A stretch of DNA of 10,864 bases, from NCBI GenBank assembly GCA_947468785.1, contig CANIMS010000031.1, forward strand, positions 1-10,864, written 5' to 3'. Below the pieces are notes generated by a model. The model did no database searches. It was not told the origin of the DNA and was given only the letters and a program-made list of their open reading frames with translations. This document shows positions 1 to 5,919 of the stretch, in pieces (within the stretch, counting starts at the first letter, position 1; each line of letters starts with the position of its first letter). A program made the position numbers and the translations under genes. The stretch is from Betaproteobacteria bacterium. Its GTDB lineage: Bacteria; Pseudomonadota; Gammaproteobacteria; Burkholderiales; Burkholderiaceae.

Positions 1-497
1 TATTTGACGCAAAAATAAGCCCTAAGCTTCGAGATGAATACAGGATTCGTCAGGTTACGAAAGTTCAAGCTAATACCATCGAAGAATTGGCCGAGAAGTT
101 AGAGGGCGTTGACCCTAAGGCTTTTGTTAAGACTGTTAAAGAGTTTAATGATTCAGTGATGACAGACGTGCCATTAAATTTGGCAGTGAAAGATGGTCGT
201 GGCACTAAGGGTCTATCGATTCCAAAGTCTAATTGGGCCAATACGCTTGATACACCGCCGTATGAGGCATATGGGGTAACTTGTGGCGTGACATTCACAT
301 TTGGCGGCGTCAAGATTAGCAATCATGGGCAAGTGGAAAACGAGGCAGGAAAGCCTATTCCAGGTTTATATGCGGCTGGTGAAATGGTGGGTGGCTTGTT
401 TTATTACAACTATCCTGGCGGAACTGGACTAACTTCAGGAGCTGTTTTCGGAAAGCTAGCAGGAGATTCTGCTGGGATTGCCGTTACGCAGAAATAA
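1..497 (+). CDS. FAD-dependent tricarballylate dehydrogenase/fumarate reductase-type flavoprotein, C-terminal part (5' partial)
   Basis: The reading frame is open from base 3, so the gene starts upstream of the window; 164 residues are visible. These match the C-terminal third of FAD_binding_2 flavoproteins, closest to TcuA (about 470 residues), which oxidises tricarballylate to cis-aconitate. Seen: a substrate-domain segment with TCGVTFTFGGVKI, followed by the C-terminal FAD-contacting segment PGLYAAGEMVGGLFYYNYPG and then GTGLTSGAVFGKLAG. The AAGE and GGTGL portions are hallmarks of the fumarate reductase/TcuA clan. The N-terminal dinucleotide-binding GxGxxG lies outside the window. The protein should be cytoplasmic and soluble. 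The gene converges on the TrmB-type regulator with only four bases between stop codons and no room for a separate terminator. TcuA-like proteins are often found near TTT receptors, as here, but the substrate is not provable from a C-terminus; a 3-ketosteroid or other acid dehydrogenase of the same clan is possible. Confidence 0.85.
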   Translation, partial: FDAKISPKLRDEYRIRQVTKVQANTIEELAEKLEGVDPKAFVKTVKEFNDSVMTDVPLNLAVKDGRGTKGLSIPKSNWANTLDTPPYEAYGVTCGVTFTFGGVKISNHGQVENEAGKPIPGLYAAGEMVGGLFYYNYPGGTGLTSGAVFGKLAGDSAGIAVTQK

Positions 498-501
498 GAT
501 T

Positions 502-1395
502 CTATTTCTTTGATTTTGTCTTGCTTGGAGACTTCTTTGTCTGGATCCGTTGCTTGAGTTCTGTCACCTGTTCTTTCGGTAGATATTTTTTACGCAACTC
601 AAATAAACCAGGTTCAAATTTTTCTTCTAGCAAGTGACTAAAGTGTTTGAAAATTTCTGCCAAATAAATCTCATGCCGGATTAAGCTGTCGGCCAGATTA
701 ACTATTGGCTGACTTTGCGTAAACGCCCCAGTATGATCCTTCATATTGACAATTAACGCCTCTTTAAAGTCAATTGAGAGGGTAATCAGAAACCTGCCAA
801 GCCCTACTACTGTTCCATCGCCTTCATGGGCGAAGACGCTGCAATTTTTTGAAAAGTTAAATTGCTGAATCTGATTGGAGTCACCAAATAAAATAAAGAG
901 CAGTGAGACACCGCGTTTTGAGGCAAGCTTTAGCTCTTCAAGGTGAGGTAGTAATTCTTCGAAGTGTGCTTTTATCCAGATATGAGATTTGGCTGCAAGG
1001 ATTAGCTGGCTTATTTTTAAACGCGCTTCATCAGCGTTATCAATATTCCATACGTAATGGGTCTTCTCTTCGGGTTGGAGCTTTTCTAGGCCGATCTCAA
1101 GCGCCAAGCAACGATCCTGAACTGCCTTAGAGATTCGGCTAAAAAGGGTTGCTGGATTAACGGGAACAAACCTTACTGGGTCAAGGCTGACTTTTTGCAC
1201 AGCCTGTTTCTTTTCAAGGCTATCTAAAGCGCTATATACATTCGGCCTTGGGAGTGCATTATTTTTGCTAATCTCATAGGCGGTTTCAGGGGAATTCTGT
1301 AATAAAGAAATATAGATCTTCGCTTCATAATCCGTGAAGCCGAGCTCCTGAAGCTCTTTCGAATATTTCGTAACTGTTTTAGTGGATAGGTGCAT
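502..1395 (-). CDS. TrmB-type winged helix-turn-helix transcriptional regulator
   Basis: A 297-residue cytoplasmic DNA-binding protein. Residues about 14-80 form a TrmB-type winged helix: LGFTDYEAKIYISLL, then TAYEISKNNALPRPNVYSAL as the helix-turn-helix, then a wing through KVSLDPVRFVPVNP. Residues about 88-108 look like a dimerising helix. From about 120 onward the pattern resembles the PLD-like effector domain of TrmB proteins (ISQLILAAKSHIWIKAHFEE, then KRGVSLLFILFG), followed by helices at 235-260 and a very basic tail (KKSPSKTKSKK). No receiver or kinase domain is present. The ATG is fixed because an in-frame stop lies four codons upstream; the ribosome site is weak. The gene diverges from the amidase across a 265-bp region containing two inverted repeats, so it most likely controls itself and that operon. 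Activator or repressor status and ligand are unknown. TrmB proteins are commonest in archaea as sugar regulators, but bacterial members exist. Confidence 0.85.
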   Translation of the reverse strand: MHLSTKTVTKYSKELQELGFTDYEAKIYISLLQNSPETAYEISKNNALPRPNVYSALDSLEKKQAVQKVSLDPVRFVPVNPATLFSRISKAVQDRCLALEIGLEKLQPEEKTHYVWNIDNADEARLKISQLILAAKSHIWIKAHFEELLPHLEELKLASKRGVSLLFILFGDSNQIQQFNFSKNCSVFAHEGDGTVVGLGRFLITLSIDFKEALIVNMKDHTGAFTQSQPIVNLADSLIRHEIYLAEIFKHFSHLLEEKFEPGLFELRKKYLPKEQVTELKQRIQTKKSPSKTKSKK

Positions 1396-1454
1396 CCCAT
1401 AATTTTATCTCGGAAGCCTTGTTTTCGTAATGGCTTTTGAGGAAAGATTCGCAG

Positions 1455-1483
1455 GTTTTATGTGCTTAATGATTTGCAGTCAA
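1455..1483 (-). promoter_or_regulatory. Predicted sigma70 promoter of the TrmB-type regulator gene
   Basis: On the minus strand, TTGACT (1483-1478, five of six to consensus) is followed after exactly 17 bases by TAAAAC (1460-1455, four of six). Transcription would start near 1448 and give a leader of about 50 bases. The palindrome at 1505-1515 lies about 22 bp upstream of the -35 box. Predicted by eye only. Confidence 0.5.
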
Positions 1484-1504
1484 TGGATTTTGATTGGGGG
1501 TAAT

Positions 1505-1515
1505 GGGTTAAACCC
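1505..1515. promoter_or_regulatory. Inverted repeat GGGTT-A-AACCC, candidate operator
   Basis: A perfect 5-bp inverted repeat around a single central A, placed in the divergent control region just upstream of the regulator promoter. A G-run (1496-1500) flanks it. The position would suit a binding site for the adjacent TrmB-type regulator, but no binding motif is known for this family member, so the assignment is inference. Confidence 0.4.
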
Positions 1516-1546
1516 TAATGCATTTGTGAGAAGTTGGGGGACAGTC

Positions 1547-1569
1547 TTATCCCGTGGGAAATGGGATAA
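1547..1569. promoter_or_regulatory. Inverted repeat TTATCCC-N9-GGGATAA, candidate operator
   Basis: A perfect 7-bp inverted repeat with a 9-base spacer; half-site centres are 16 bp apart, roughly one and a half helical turns. A smaller nested repeat TCCC-GT-GGGA (1550-1559) shares the left arm. The centre (1558) lies about 68 bp upstream of the start predicted for the amidase promoter, a location typical of activator sites rather than of repressors covering the -10 box. The likely binder is the divergent TrmB-type regulator (inference). Confidence 0.5.
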
Positions 1570-1591
1570 ATATATATGTTGTAGTGCACCA

Positions 1592-1619
1592 TTACTTGGC
1601 TAAAGTCCTCGCCTATACT
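1592..1619 (+). promoter_or_regulatory. Predicted promoter of the amidase operon (strong -10, weak -35)
   Basis: TATACT at 1614-1619 matches the -10 consensus in five of six positions. At the right distance there is only a poor -35 (TTACTT at 1592-1597, 16-base spacer). A good -10 without a good -35 is what an activator-dependent promoter looks like, and the inverted repeat at 1547-1569 sits where an activator could act. The predicted start is near 1626, giving a leader of about 35 bases. Confidence 0.45.
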
Positions 1620-1660
1620 AGAAAAATAAATAAAAAATATAGGCAAGAGACAAACCCAAA

Positions 1661-3085
1661 ATGCTAAATGAAGATTTATGCTTTTTATCGGCAACTGAGC
1701 AATCAAAACTGATTCGCTCTAAAAAAATTTCGGTACAAGATCTGATCCGTGCGCATCTAGATCAAGTTGAGCGCTATAACCCGGTGCTAAATGCGATAGT
1801 GACTTTAACGGCAGACTCAGCTATGGCTGAGGCATATGCTGCCGATCAACAGCTTGAGAAAAATGCTGATGTCGGGATTTTGCATGGACTGCCTGTTGCG
1901 CACAAAGATTTATTTTTAACTAAGGGCGTACGTACTACTTTTGGCTCACTGGCATATAAAGATTTTGTTCCTGAACTGGATTCCTTACCTGTTGAGCGCC
2001 TCAAGAAAGCGGGTGGCATCAGCTTGGGTAAGACGAATACCCCAGAGTTTGGTGCTGGTAGCCAAACCTTCAATGCGGTATTTGGTTCGACACCCAATCC
2101 CTATGATCTGACCAAGACGTGCGGAGGTTCTTCTGGTGGAGGTGCGGTTGCGTTAGCCAGCGGAATGATCTCGATTTCTGATGGCACAGATTTGGGCGGC
2201 TCCTTACGCAACCCCGCTAGTTTTTGTAACCTGGTTGGTATACGTCCCTCGGTAGGAAGGGTGCCTTCATGGCCAGAATCACTGGGTTGGTACACGATGA
2301 GTGTGCCGGGTCCAATGGCGCGCACTGTTCAGGATGTGGCCTTAGCAATGGCAGCAATGTCAGGTCCAGATGATCGCTCACCTATCTCTTTGGAGGCTCC
2401 TGGTGAGATGTTTTTAAATCCCTTAGCCAGGTCATTTAAAGGCTGCAAGATTGCCTTTAGTGCGAACTTAGGTGGTCTGCCTGTAGAGCCAGAGGTGGCT
2501 AGGGTTGTTGAATCTACTAGGGCAGTATTTCAAGATTTAGGCTGTGAGGTGATTAATGATGAGCCGGATATTGCTGAGGCCGATGAAATCTTTATGCTTT
2601 GGCGTGCTTGGCGGACTGAATTGCGTATAACGCCACTATTAAAAGAGCATCGCGCTCAATTGAAAGACACCGTCATTTGGAATGCAGAGCAGGGTTTGCC
2701 GATCACTGGTCCGCAATTGGCTAGAGCAGAGGCAAAACGAACTGAGCTCTATCACCGTATGCGCGAATTCTTTAAAAAATATGAGTTTTTAGTGCTGCCC
2801 GTATCTCAAGTTGCTCCTTTTTCAATTGATATGGAATTTCCACAGGAGATTAACGGAGTCAAAATGCAACACTACATTGATTGGCAAAAATCGGCCTATC
2901 TCATTAGTGCATTAGGTAATCCTGCAATCTCGGTACCAGCAGGTTTTACCAGTACCAATTTGCCCGTAGGTATTCAGATTGTGGGTCGTCACCGAGACGA
3001 TTTTGGAATATTGCAATTAGCTTATGCCTTTGAGCAGAAAACTCTTTTTTCCCTAAGGAAACCACCGATGTGCAGTTCGCAATAA
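1661..3085 (+). CDS. Amidase signature family amidohydrolase
   Basis: A 474-residue cytoplasmic serine hydrolase, full length for the family. The Ser-cisSer-Lys triad is complete: Lys82 (GLPVAHKDLF), cis-Ser157 (CGGSSGGG) and nucleophile Ser181 (GTDLGGSLRNPA). The spacings of 75 and 24 residues equal those of fatty acid amide hydrolase (142/217/241). It should hydrolyse a carboxamide to acid plus ammonia or amine. GatA is unlikely because no gatB or gatC is nearby and the gene sits with transport and CoA genes. It is the first gene of block A and is followed after 60 bases by a Bug receptor. The ATG at 1661 has only a weak GGCAAGAGA ribosome site about 12 bases upstream. The strong -10 at 1614-1619 and the divergent regulator suggest inducible expression. 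The substrate cannot be read from the sequence; an aryl or aliphatic amide, or an N-acyl amino acid, are all possible. Confidence 0.9.
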   Translation: MLNEDLCFLSATEQSKLIRSKKISVQDLIRAHLDQVERYNPVLNAIVTLTADSAMAEAYAADQQLEKNADVGILHGLPVAHKDLFLTKGVRTTFGSLAYKDFVPELDSLPVERLKKAGGISLGKTNTPEFGAGSQTFNAVFGSTPNPYDLTKTCGGSSGGGAVALASGMISISDGTDLGGSLRNPASFCNLVGIRPSVGRVPSWPESLGWYTMSVPGPMARTVQDVALAMAAMSGPDDRSPISLEAPGEMFLNPLARSFKGCKIAFSANLGGLPVEPEVARVVESTRAVFQDLGCEVINDEPDIAEADEIFMLWRAWRTELRITPLLKEHRAQLKDTVIWNAEQGLPITGPQLARAEAKRTELYHRMREFFKKYEFLVLPVSQVAPFSIDMEFPQEINGVKMQHYIDWQKSAYLISALGNPAISVPAGFTSTNLPVGIQIVGRHRDDFGILQLAYAFEQKTLFSLRKPPMCSSQ

Positions 3086-3145
3086 GTGTATTCAAATGAA
3101 GTGATCAATGTATTAACTTAGCACTAATCAAAGGAGTATTAAAAA

Positions 3146-4114
3146 ATGCAGAAATTCTCCCGTTATCTTGTGTTGTTAGTCAGTGCACTAGCTATTTATT
3201 GTGGTTCTGCAATCGCAGCCCCTTATCCTGAAAAACCCATTAAGTTGATTGTGTCTTGGTCCCCTGGGGGAACTACCGATATTCTTGCGCGCATTGTTGC
3301 ACAGGGCCTAACAGAGAAATTAGGGCAAACAGTGTTGGTCGAAAACAAGCCGGGTGGCGGAAATAATATTGGTACGGAGTTTGTGATTCGTTCAGCACCT
3401 GATGGGTATACGCTCAATATGACCAACCCAGCTAACGCAATAAATGCAACCCTATATAAAAACCTAGCGTTTAATTTTATTAATGATACGGTTCCTGTTG
3501 CTGGCGTAATTCGTACACCTAATGTAATGGTTGTGACTGCTGCCTTGCCTGTGAAGAACGTTGAAGAATTTATCGCCTATTGCAAAGCAAATCCTACTAA
3601 AGTCAATATGGCTTCCTCTGGCAGTGGTTCATCCATTCACCTATCGGGTGAATTATTCAAGATCATGACTGGCTGCAAGATGGCTCATATTCCATATAAG
3701 GGAGCGGGACCAGCACTCAATGATTTGATTGCAGGACAAGTGCAAGTCATGTTTGATAACTTACCCTCCTCAGCCGGCTTTATTAAAGATGGACGCATTC
3801 GGGCCTTGGCTGTAACCACTTCAACACGAGAAGCATCTTTGCCAAACGTGCCTACTGTGGCTGAAACGATTCCTGGTTATGAAGCGAGCGCATGGTTTGG
3901 AGTAAGCGCTCCAAAAGGAACACCCCGTGATGTTGTTGAAAAATTGAATGTAGCCATTAATCAGCTCTTAGTAGATCCAAAAATTCAGAAACGTTTATCT
4001 GAGTTGGGCGGCACTCCTATCCCAGGAACACCAGAGGACTTCGGAAAGTTAATTTCCAGCGATACTCAGAAATGGGAAAAGGTAGTGAAGACCTCGGGCG
4101 CTACTGTTGACTAA
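3146..4114 (+). CDS. Bug-family TTT periplasmic substrate-binding protein (receptor 1)
   Basis: A 322-residue protein of the TctC/Bug family, the extracytoplasmic receptor of tripartite tricarboxylate transporters. A Sec signal peptide is visible (basic MQKFSR, hydrophobic core, probable cleavage after Ala25 in GSAIAA before PYPEKPI). The mature protein opens with the family pattern YPEKPIKLIVSWSPGGTTD; the first ligand loop is SPGG (39-42) with Asp45. The second conserved segment, SSGSGSSIHLSGELF, is at about 157-171, and HIPYKGAGPALNDLIAGQVQ follows. The start is supported by an AAGGAG ribosome site nine bases upstream (3131-3136). The gene is second in block A, between amidase and SDR. No TctA or TctB membrane subunit is in the window, so it must share a distant permease or act as an orphan receptor, common in Burkholderiales. 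The ligand is probably a carboxylate, but Bug proteins also bind amides such as nicotinamide, which the amidase neighbour makes worth considering. Confidence 0.92.
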   Translation: MQKFSRYLVLLVSALAIYCGSAIAAPYPEKPIKLIVSWSPGGTTDILARIVAQGLTEKLGQTVLVENKPGGGNNIGTEFVIRSAPDGYTLNMTNPANAINATLYKNLAFNFINDTVPVAGVIRTPNVMVVTAALPVKNVEEFIAYCKANPTKVNMASSGSGSSIHLSGELFKIMTGCKMAHIPYKGAGPALNDLIAGQVQVMFDNLPSSAGFIKDGRIRALAVTTSTREASLPNVPTVAETIPGYEASAWFGVSAPKGTPRDVVEKLNVAINQLLVDPKIQKRLSELGGTPIPGTPEDFGKLISSDTQKWEKVVKTSGATVD

Positions 4115-4158
4115 AGCATAACCAATTCATTGAAAATTGTTTTGAAAGAGAAGCTTGC

Positions 4159-4887
4159 GTGAATAAAAAGAATGTACTCATTACGGGTGCTAGCCGTGGA
4201 ATCGGTCGAGCGATTGCAACTCGATTAACTTCAGATGGTTACCAGGTGATTAACTTTGATAAATCAGCGCCTTCAAGCTTGTTGGAGGGAGAGGCGTTTC
4301 ATTGTATTGATATCACTGACAGTAATGCTGTGAAACAACTCATTCAGGAAATAACAAGTCGAACCGAGATAGTAAGGTTGGTAAACAATGCAGGAATTAT
4401 TAAACCAGGCGCACTGGAAGAGGTTACTGATCAAGATTTTGATGCAGTATGCGCATTAAATCTTAAAGCGCCCATGGTGCTAGCCCAATGTTTGCTGCCT
4501 TATATGCGTAAGGCACAATTTGGAAGAATTGTGAACATCGCTAGCCGTGCAGCCTTAGGAAAAGAAGAGCGCACAGCCTATGCTGCTACTAAAGCGGGAC
4601 TACAGGGCATGACGAGAACGTGGGCTCTTGAGTTAGCGCAATTTGGTATTACGGTTAACGCAATTGGGCCTGGGCCAATTGCAACAGAGCTGTTTACTTC
4701 TGGCAATCCTCCAGGCGCCCCTAAAACGATCAAGATTATTGAAAGCATTCCGGTGAGGAGGATGGGTCAACCCGAAGATATTGCTCATGCAGCATCCTAT
4801 TTGATGGATGACCGCGCAAGCTTTGTGACAGGCCAAACACTCTATGTATGCGGTGGAATGACGGTGGGCTTAAGTAACGCTAGTTAA
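4159..4887 (+). CDS. Short-chain dehydrogenase/reductase (classical SDR)
   Basis: A 242-residue NAD(P)-dependent oxidoreductase with a Rossmann fold. Seen: cofactor loop TGASRGIG (9-16), Asp34 after the second strand (an acidic residue there favours NAD over NADP), NNAG (76-79), Asn101, Ser129 (NIAS), and Tyr141-xxx-Lys145 (YAATK). The catalytic tetrad is therefore complete; the Ser-Tyr distance is 12 rather than FabG's 13. It would oxidise a secondary alcohol to a ketone or the reverse. Translation starts at GTG 4159, preceded by a purine-rich GAGAAG segment; no ATG is available at the N-terminus. It lies 44 bases after receptor 1 and is the last gene of block A. With the crotonase and CoA-transferase downstream, a beta-hydroxyacyl-CoA dehydrogenase role (compare BadH or FabG) is the best guess, but SDR substrate specificity is not readable from sequence. 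Confidence 0.88.
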   Translation: MNKKNVLITGASRGIGRAIATRLTSDGYQVINFDKSAPSSLLEGEAFHCIDITDSNAVKQLIQEITSRTEIVRLVNNAGIIKPGALEEVTDQDFDAVCALNLKAPMVLAQCLLPYMRKAQFGRIVNIASRAALGKEERTAYAATKAGLQGMTRTWALELAQFGITVNAIGPGPIATELFTSGNPPGAPKTIKIIESIPVRRMGQPEDIAHAASYLMDDRASFVTGQTLYVCGGMTVGLSNAS

Positions 4888-4898
4888 GTTCTTTTGAG

Positions 4899-4912
4899 GG
4901 ATCAACAGATCC
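4899..4912 (+). other. Small hairpin GGATC-AACA-GATCC after the SDR gene
   Basis: A perfect 5-bp stem with a four-base loop begins 12 bases after the SDR stop codon and is bracketed by AAGTT (4886-4890) and AACTT (4913-4917). It may mark the 3' end of the block A transcript. No T-run follows, so it is not a standard intrinsic terminator. Confidence 0.3.
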
Positions 4913-4932
4913 AACTTGTCCGTATATTTAAT

Positions 4933-4963
4933 TTGTCTTGCACGTAATTTTTTTGGGTATTAT
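4933..4963 (+). promoter_or_regulatory. Possible promoter of the crotonase operon
   Basis: TATTAT (4958-4963) is a five-of-six -10 element in a 142-bp gap that separates block A from block B. The -35 is unclear: TTGTCT at 4933-4938 has a long 19-base spacer, and TTGCAC at 4938-4943 a short 14-base one. A start near 4970 would place the AT inverted repeat at 4974-4995 in the first part of the transcript. Confidence 0.3.
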
Positions 4964-4973
4964 TTACTCAGAG

Positions 4974-4995
4974 AATAAATATCTTTATATTTATT
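4974..4995. repeat. Perfect 9-bp AT inverted repeat upstream of the crotonase gene
   Basis: AATAAATAT and ATATTTATT flank a CTTT loop without mismatch. The repeat sits 35 bases before the ATG and about 10 bases after the candidate -10 box. The left arm can also pair with TATTTA at 4961-4966. It may be an operator for block B or a weak leader hairpin; the AT-only composition lowers its significance. Confidence 0.45.
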
Positions 4996-5029
4996 TAACA
5001 AAGCCAATAACAAATTGAACGGAGTTACG

Positions 5030-5908
5030 ATGAGCATCAAACCAGAAAAACCGTACAAGGACATTCTTTTTGAAGTGAAAGATCAAGTCGCTTGGATCAC
5101 CATTAATCGCCCACGAGTATTAAATGCTTTTAGAGAGCAAACGCTCGATGAAATGATTGATGCAGTTAAGCTTACTAGAGAAGATCCTTCTATTGCTTGC
5201 GTAGTCTTTACTGGTGCTGGAGACAAAGCTTTCTCTGCTGGCGGTGACTTCTATGCAATGAAGCGCTTAACATTTACAAATGGCTCTATGTGGAATGATC
5301 GGATGTTGGGCCTAGCGATGGCTATCCGCGGTATTCCGATTCCAGCGATTGCCATGGTGAATGGTTGGTGTGTTGGTGGAGGACATGAGCTCGCCTTATG
5401 GTGTGATTTGGTCATTGGATCCGAAAAATCAGTTTTTGGTCAAACCGGTGCAAAAGTGGGGGCTTGCCCAACAGTTGGTGCAACTCAATATCTGCCACGA
5501 ATTGTTGGTGAGCGGATTGCGCGCGAGATGATTTTCCTGGCCAAGCGGTTTGATGCAAAAGAAGCCGAAAGAATTGGCCTCATTAATAAGTGTGTACCAG
5601 AGGCAGACTTGTTAAAAGAAACATTGGCTTGGTGTGAAAACATCAAGAGCAATAGTTCACAAACAATTCGCATGACTAAGAAGAGTTTGAACTTTGAATC
5701 TGACCAGTTGTATGCATCATGGCAGCATGGCATGGAATTGCTTGCTTATGTTTGGGGCTCAGAGGAGAGTTTAGAAGGCATGAACGCTTTCCTCGAAGGA
5801 CGCAAACCAGACTTCCAGCAATTTAGATTAAAGAACAAGGCTGCTCTAGAGGATTACTTAGATGGATTTCATAAGAATCTGAATGCACCTCCTGATATGC
5901 GCGACTAG
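5030..5908 (+). CDS. Enoyl-CoA hydratase/isomerase (crotonase) family protein, MenB/BadI-like
   Basis: A 292-residue cytoplasmic crotonase-fold enzyme acting on an acyl-CoA. Seen: ITINRPRVLNAF (24-34), first oxyanion-hole segment AFSAGGD (67-73), second oxyanion segment GWCVGGGHELALWCD (112-126), and FGQTGAKVG (136-144). The sequence from FGQTG through FDAKEAERIGLINKCVP and the end LEGMNAFLEGRKPDF resemble MenB and BadI more than fatty-acid hydratases. Glu120 matches catalytic Glu144 of rat hydratase, but the Glu164 position is Gly140. The Asp-containing SFDGG region of MenB is ACPTVG (145-150) here. A hydratase, isomerase, decarboxylase or C-C hydrolase role is thus open. A 26-residue tail follows the MenB-type end. 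ATG 5030 is preferred over an in-frame TTG at 5015 because GGAG (5021-5024) lies five bases before it. It is the first gene of block B, and its stop overlaps a possible GTG start of the CoA-transferase. Confidence 0.88.
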   Translation: MSIKPEKPYKDILFEVKDQVAWITINRPRVLNAFREQTLDEMIDAVKLTREDPSIACVVFTGAGDKAFSAGGDFYAMKRLTFTNGSMWNDRMLGLAMAIRGIPIPAIAMVNGWCVGGGHELALWCDLVIGSEKSVFGQTGAKVGACPTVGATQYLPRIVGERIAREMIFLAKRFDAKEAERIGLINKCVPEADLLKETLAWCENIKSNSSQTIRMTKKSLNFESDQLYASWQHGMELLAYVWGSEESLEGMNAFLEGRKPDFQQFRLKNKAALEDYLDGFHKNLNAPPDMRD

Positions 5909-5919
5909 TGATCGGTAGT

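Noticed and set aside
1496..1565. Several G-runs in the control region, considered as a G-quadruplex
   Set aside because: Runs are GGGGG, GGG, GGGGG, GGG, GGG with loops of up to 28 bases; no set of four runs has short loops.
1661..3085. Amidase as GatA of the tRNA-dependent amidotransferase
   Set aside because: No gatC or gatB adjacent, and the gene is embedded with a TTT receptor and SDR; a catabolic amidase fits better.
3083..3118. TAAGT/ACTTA arms flanking the amidase-receptor 1 gap
   Set aside because: Five AT-rich pairs with a loop of more than 20 bases; not a credible structure.
4123..4139. CAATT and AATTG with a 7-base loop followed by TTTT, between receptor 1 and the SDR gene
   Set aside because: Only five AT-rich pairs; too weak for a terminator, and the SDR gene is probably co-transcribed.
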